Source: an uncultured Eubacteriales bacterium (GTDB taxonomy: Bacteria > Bacillota > Clostridia > Eubacteriales > Anaerofustaceae). From it: DNA of 8,368 nucleotides. Where the stretch lies: the NCBI GenBank assembly GCA_902796565.1, contig CADBPP010000062.1, forward strand, positions 1-8,368, in the 5' to 3' direction. The notes beneath the pieces are model-generated. The model searched no databases and had not been told where the DNA came from. It was given only the letters and a program-made list of their open reading frames with translations. Numbering within the stretch: position 1 is the first letter of the stretch; every line of letters begins with the position of its first letter. Positions 5,535 to 8,368 of the stretch are shown here, piece after piece. The position numbers and the translations under genes were made by a program.

Positions 5535-6608
5535 CTACTTGGCCGCGTTCTTTTCCCTTACAGCCGCCGCGGGACAGTTGTGGGGCATGCGGGGTCCGTA
5601 CTGGCAGCTCTTGCAGTCAAAGCATTTCACGAAGTCCGCTCCCGTGAGCACCGCATTCGGGAAAGCCGGATCCGCCAGCATGGCTCTGCCCAGATCCACC
5701 GTGTCCACCAGGGAGTTCTCGATGAGATGATTCACCAGGGAGGGTTCAAGGATGCTGTTGACACAGGACACCGGTACCCTGCCGGCGAAATGGTCATGGA
5801 AGTGCACGCCCAGGGAGCATATCAGGTTGTAGGGCTCCGTCCCGTCCACCAATGATGGATCCGGATCCTTGATGCCGCTGGATACCTGCAGGTAGTCGCA
5901 GCCCGCTTTGACGTATTCCTCCGCTATGGCGATCGCGCTCTCCAGATCCGGGTCCGCCCCGATGGTCCTGGCGGAGATCAGGAAATCATCCCCGCAGACC
6001 TTTCTGATCTCCCGGATGATCTCGGACGCGAAGCGGGCGCGAGCTGCTGCGTCTCCGCCGTATTCATCGGTCCTCTTGTTCGTCTCGGCGCATTCGAACT
6101 GGTTTATCAGATATCCATGGCAGGCATGCAGCTGTACACCGTCGTAACCTGCCTTTTTAGCCCTTAAGGCTGCGGCTACGAAAGCCTTCTGCATCTCATG
6201 GATCTCATCCACTGTCATGGAACGGCTCATTACTCCTCCTCTTCCCGGGATCTCGGAGGGCCCGATGGGCTCCCCCACGGAGGGATTCGTGATCGCTCCC
6301 GTATGATTCAGCTGAATGATCACGGCGGAACCGTTGTCATGGCATACGCCGGCTATGGCGCGGTGGCCTTCTATCTGGGAATCATCCCACAGCCCCATAT
6401 GGGAGAAACCGAAGCGTCCTCCCGGAAGGACGGCCGTCGCCTCGACGCACACCAGCCCGGTGTACACGCTTCTTTCACGGTAATGTTCTATATGTTTTTC
6501 CGTGGCCTTTCCATCCTCCCCTGCATAGTCGAATTTTACAGTGGGAGCCATGGTTATGCGGTTCCTCAGAGTTGTCCTGTTTATGGTGATCGGATCGCCT
6601 GCTTTCAT
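5535..6608 (-). CDS. Old yellow enzyme-type NADH:flavin oxidoreductase with C-terminal Cys cluster
   Basis: Predicted FMN-dependent TIM-barrel reductase of the OYE/2,4-dienoyl-CoA reductase group, likely reducing activated C=C bonds of an unknown substrate. Barrel landmarks in the 357 residues are ITMAPTVKF (18-26), QLNHTGA (99-105), DGVQLHACHGYLINQF with the active-site pair His161/His164, and NKRTDEYGG (177-185). Four cysteines at the end (Cys329, 332, 335, 345; CX2CX2CX9C) resemble the [4Fe-4S] site of 2,4-dienoyl-CoA reductases, but the spacing is tighter than their usual CX2CX3CX11-12C. The protein stops just after this cluster, so the FAD/NAD(P)H domain of the roughly 650-residue relatives is absent and electrons must come from a separate partner. 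AGAGGT lies about 5 nt before the ATG. It is first in the four-gene operon, with its own promoter. Confidence 0.92.
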   Translation of the reverse strand: MKAGDPITINRTTLRNRITMAPTVKFDYAGEDGKATEKHIEHYRERSVYTGLVCVEATAVLPGGRFGFSHMGLWDDSQIEGHRAIAGVCHDNGSAVIIQLNHTGAITNPSVGEPIGPSEIPGRGGVMSRSMTVDEIHEMQKAFVAAALRAKKAGYDGVQLHACHGYLINQFECAETNKRTDEYGGDAAARARFASEIIREIRKVCGDDFLISARTIGADPDLESAIAIAEEYVKAGCDYLQVSSGIKDPDPSLVDGTEPYNLICSLGVHFHDHFAGRVPVSCVNSILEPSLVNHLIENSLVDTVDLGRAMLADPAFPNAVLTGADFVKCFDCKSCQYGPRMPHNCPAAAVREKNAAK

Positions 6609-6652
6609 GTTTTACCTCTTTGCGATACGGGTCCTGGAACCCTTTTTTATTG

Positions 6653-6681
6653 ATTATACACTATATGTCCCGTGTTGCCCA
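6653..6681 (-). promoter_or_regulatory. Sigma-A type promoter of the OYE operon
   Basis: On the minus strand, a perfect TATAAT -10 (6658-6653) and a TGGGCA -35 (6681-6676, 4 of 6 consensus bases) are 17 nt apart. The start point would be near 6646, giving a leader of about 38 nt before the ATG at 6608. Confidence 0.65.
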
Positions 6682-6692
6682 CATCATTTGCC

Positions 6693-6702
6693 GTCATATG
6701 AC
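6693..6702. promoter_or_regulatory. 10-bp palindrome between two divergent promoters
   Basis: GTCATATGAC is a perfect palindrome. It lies 11 nt upstream of the OYE -35 and 24 nt upstream of the aldo/keto reductase -35, a position where a shared activator or repressor could bind. It is short, so it may be chance. Confidence 0.3.
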
Positions 6703-6726
6703 AAAGGTCTTTTCGGCACTTTTTCC

Positions 6727-6754
6727 TTGACACATCCGGGGCATCTGATACAAT
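6727..6754 (+). promoter_or_regulatory. Strong promoter of the aldo/keto reductase gene
   Basis: A perfect -35 (TTGACA, 6727-6732), a 16-nt spacer, and -10 TACAAT (6749-6754) preceded by TGA, making an extended -10. Transcription should start near 6761, about 37 nt before the ATG. This is the best promoter match in the window. Confidence 0.8.
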
Positions 6755-6768
6755 ATAAGTATACTTAT
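6755..6768. promoter_or_regulatory. 14-bp palindrome over the reductase start point, candidate operator
   Basis: ATAAGTATACTTAT is a perfect 14-bp palindrome directly after the -10 box and centred on the expected start point. A protein bound here would block initiation, so a repressor operator is the simplest reading. I cannot assign the regulator family, and no regulator gene is in the window. Confidence 0.5.
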
Positions 6769-6797
6769 CAAAGCAAAATATAATAACAGGAGGTTGT

Positions 6798-7814
6798 ATG
6801 GAATATACACTGCTAAAGGGAACAGGGCTTAAGGTCTCCCGCTTCTGCCTGGGGACCATGACCTTCGGAGGACAGACGAATGAGGAAGATTCCATAAGGA
6901 TCGTCCATCACGCACTGGATGAAGGCGTCAACTTCTTCGACACCGCGGGAACATACACCGGCGGAATCAGCGAACAGTATCTCGGCAAGGCCCTCGAGGG
7001 CAGAAGGGAGGAAGCGGTCATCGCCACAAAGGTGAACAATCCCAGAGGCCCCCTTCCCAACCAGTCGGGCCAGGGAAGAAAGCACATCATGACGGACATC
7101 GAGGAGAGCTTAAGGAGCCTGAGGACCGATTACATCGATCTGTATTATCTGCATCATCCCGATTACTCCACACCCATGGAAGAGATCATCGAGACCATGA
7201 CGAACCTGGTGAGGAGCGGGAAAATCCGTTACTACGGTCTCAGCAACCACAGCGCATGGAAGTGCTGCCAGTTCATAGACAAGGCCCGGGAGATGCACGC
7301 GGTGGCTCCGGTGGTCACGGAAAGCGTATACAACCTCATCACCAGGGGGCTTGATGACGAAATGCTCCCCTTCCTGGAGGAATACAACATGGGGCTCGCG
7401 GTCTACAATCCGATAGCTGCGGGACTTCTTACAGGAAAGCATTCCAAGCAGGCTCCGGCGGAAGGCTCCCGCTTCGCCATCAATTCCGGCTACGCCCAGC
7501 GCTACTTCAACGATCAGAACCTGGACGCAGTGGAGGAGATCAAAAGGATCGCTTCCGACGAGGGAATGGGGATACTTGAGTTCTCGCTGCAATGGCTGCT
7601 GAATCAGAAGGCGGTGGACAGCATCATAGTCGGGACCAGCAAATATGAGCACGCAGTGGAGAATATCGCTCTCGCTTCCGAGACGAAGAAGATAAGCCCC
7701 GAGGCGCTGGAGCGCTGCGACGAGCTGTGGAACTCGATCCGCGGCCATTACTTCAGCTATTTCGGCAACGCCCATCCTCCCAAGAGAGCGCCCGGTGAAA
7801 AAAAGATGTTTTAA
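6798..7814 (+). CDS. Aldo/keto reductase
   Basis: NAD(P)H-dependent reductase of carbonyl compounds, a cytoplasmic TIM barrel; the physiological substrate is unknown. The 338-residue length suits the bacterial Gsp69/YajO-like and potassium-channel beta-subunit-like groups. The catalytic tetrad is visible: Asp48 and Tyr53 in FFDTAGTYTGG, Lys78 in VIATKV, and His119 in YYLHHPD. Further family marks are LGTMTFGG (18-25), RYYGLSNHSAW (144-154), YNPIAAGLLTGK (203-214) and the cofactor-binding IIVGTSKYEHAVENI (276-290). AGGAGG lies 4 nt before the ATG. The gene is transcribed alone, divergently from the OYE operon, from a strong promoter with a palindrome at its start point, so it may be inducible. 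The unusual tail after residue 320 (Pro/Lys-rich) carries no domain I recognise. Confidence 0.96.
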   Translation: MEYTLLKGTGLKVSRFCLGTMTFGGQTNEEDSIRIVHHALDEGVNFFDTAGTYTGGISEQYLGKALEGRREEAVIATKVNNPRGPLPNQSGQGRKHIMTDIEESLRSLRTDYIDLYYLHHPDYSTPMEEIIETMTNLVRSGKIRYYGLSNHSAWKCCQFIDKAREMHAVAPVVTESVYNLITRGLDDEMLPFLEEYNMGLAVYNPIAAGLLTGKHSKQAPAEGSRFAINSGYAQRYFNDQNLDAVEEIKRIASDEGMGILEFSLQWLLNQKAVDSIIVGTSKYEHAVENIALASETKKISPEALERCDELWNSIRGHYFSYFGNAHPPKRAPGEKKMF

Positions 7815-7821
7815 AAAATGA

Positions 7822-7845
7822 AGGCCTGCGCTGATGCGCAGGCCT
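7822..7845 (-). terminator. Hairpin terminator between convergent genes, likely bidirectional
   Basis: A perfect 10-bp stem (AGGCCTGCGC, 7822-7831, pairing with 7836-7845) has loop TGAT. On the minus strand it is followed by TCATTTTTT, a good U-tract, so it fits as terminator of the flavoprotein gene. It also lies 7 nt past the aldo/keto reductase stop, but on the plus strand the following CTGTCTTGT is only weakly U-rich. Confidence 0.82.
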
Positions 7846-7861
7846 CTGTCTTGTCAGACTG

Positions 7862-8368
7862 TTACTTTCCGTCGGAAAAACTGGTGAAGCTCCCCCTTTC
7901 CATCTCGGGAAGGCCGTACTTCTCCTTTGCGTCGGCGAAGGCCTTTATCATGAAGACCATGTTCCTCGCGAGGTTCCTAAGGGTCTGCAGACCCTCCAGA
8001 TCCTTTTTCACGTCCTCCGCTTTGAACCCGTGGACCTGGTTCCAGTAGGTGCCTGCCGCCACCGGCATGGCGCTTATGGTGAAATACTTGTTCAGGGCGT
8101 CGAAGCTGGCGGTGTTACCGCCCCTTCTCGCGCTGACCACGGCGGCTCCCACCTTCATCTGCTTGGGAATGTGTCCGGTGGAATAGAACAGCCTGTCCAT
8201 GAAAGCTAGGATCGTACCGTTGGGGGAGCCGTAGTATACGGGGCTTCCCACCACCAGACCGTCGGCCTCGGCGAACTTCACGGCCACCTCGTTCACCAGG
8301 TCGTCAAAGACGCACTTTTTGTTCTCTCTGCATTTTCCGCAGCCTATGCATCCCCTTATGTCATGGGA
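7862..8368 (-). CDS. Flavodoxin-fold NADPH-dependent FMN reductase / iron-sulfur flavoprotein-like, 5'-truncated by window
   Basis: Predicted FMN-binding electron-transfer or reductase protein of the multimeric flavodoxin (WrbA/Isf-like) group. The reading frame is open to the right edge, so the N-terminus with the phosphate-binding loop is missing; 168 residues are visible. Reading from the edge, SHDIRGCIGCGKCRENKKC gives a CX2CX2CX5C motif, as in iron-sulfur flavoproteins, where a compact cysteine motif binds a [4Fe-4S] cluster. Then come DDLVNEVAVKFAEADGLVVGSPVYYGS, the flavodoxin-fold segment where GSPVYYGS contacts FMN, and MDRLFYS, SARRGGNTASFDALNKYF and GTYWNQVHG, all typical of this group. 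An internal GTG at 8296 is not the start because the Cys motif upstream is in frame and conserved-looking. The gene converges on the aldo/keto reductase. Confidence 0.92.
   Translation of the reverse strand, partial: SHDIRGCIGCGKCRENKKCVFDDLVNEVAVKFAEADGLVVGSPVYYGSPNGTILAFMDRLFYSTGHIPKQMKVGAAVVSARRGGNTASFDALNKYFTISAMPVAAGTYWNQVHGFKAEDVKKDLEGLQTLRNLARNMVFMIKAFADAKEKYGLPEMERGSFTSFSDGK

Noticed and set aside
6541..6783. Hydrophobic 80-codon plus-strand frame running into the divergent promoter region
   Set aside because: Most of it is antisense to the OYE start, and it spans both promoters and the candidate operator. No RBS precedes it, so a small membrane protein is unlikely.
7110..7775. Minus-strand open frame of 221 codons opposite the aldo/keto reductase
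   Set aside because: It lies wholly inside a well-supported gene with a full catalytic tetrad; the antisense product resembles no family.

Overview
The window looks like chromosomal DNA from a low-oxygen or anaerobic member of the Bacillota, probably a Clostridia-type gut or sediment organism. The reasons are consensus AGGAGG-like ribosome binding sites, sigma-A type promoters (several with an extended TGn -10), a zinc-less fused MsrA-MsrB, an SdpI-type membrane protein, and an iron-sulfur flavoprotein-like reductase. By eye the G+C content is a little above half. No genus can be named from the sequence. I see no mobile element, tRNA, rRNA, CRISPR array or phage gene.

Layout, left to right. 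(1) Minus strand: a maltose/galactoside-type O-acetyltransferase (57-668) with its own promoter, then a minus-strand msrAB fusion (841-1785), with a hairpin terminator between them at 757-778. (2) A divergent promoter region (about 1813-1966) separates msrAB from a plus-strand pair: a stomatin/band-7 (SPFH) membrane protein (1967-2866) and a small membrane-anchored protein with a His/Cys-rich tail (2878-3279). The pair ends in a strong intrinsic terminator at 3287-3313. (3) A compact four-gene minus-strand operon is read from 6608 down to 3316: an old-yellow-enzyme-type flavin oxidoreductase, an AEC-family transporter, a radical SAM protein and an SdpI-family membrane protein. Gaps between its genes are only 1, 14 and 14 nt. 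(4) A 189-bp intergenic region holds two back-to-back promoters and two short palindromes. (5) A plus-strand aldo/keto reductase (6798-7814) follows, then a bidirectional-looking hairpin. (6) The right edge carries a minus-strand flavodoxin-fold FMN reductase whose N-terminus lies outside the window; the visible part includes a CX2CX2CX5C cluster motif.

How it fits together: much of the window concerns redox chemistry and repair (methionine sulfoxide reductase, OYE reductase, aldo/keto reductase, iron-sulfur flavoprotein) plus membrane proteins. The OYE operon and the aldo/keto reductase share an intergenic region and may be co-regulated; a palindrome over the reductase start point is a candidate operator. 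These are mostly familiar families, and I see no clear sign of a new defence or mobile system. The least explained parts are the SPFH/small-protein pair, the functional link among the four operon genes, and the unusual Cys spacings in the radical SAM protein and the OYE protein.
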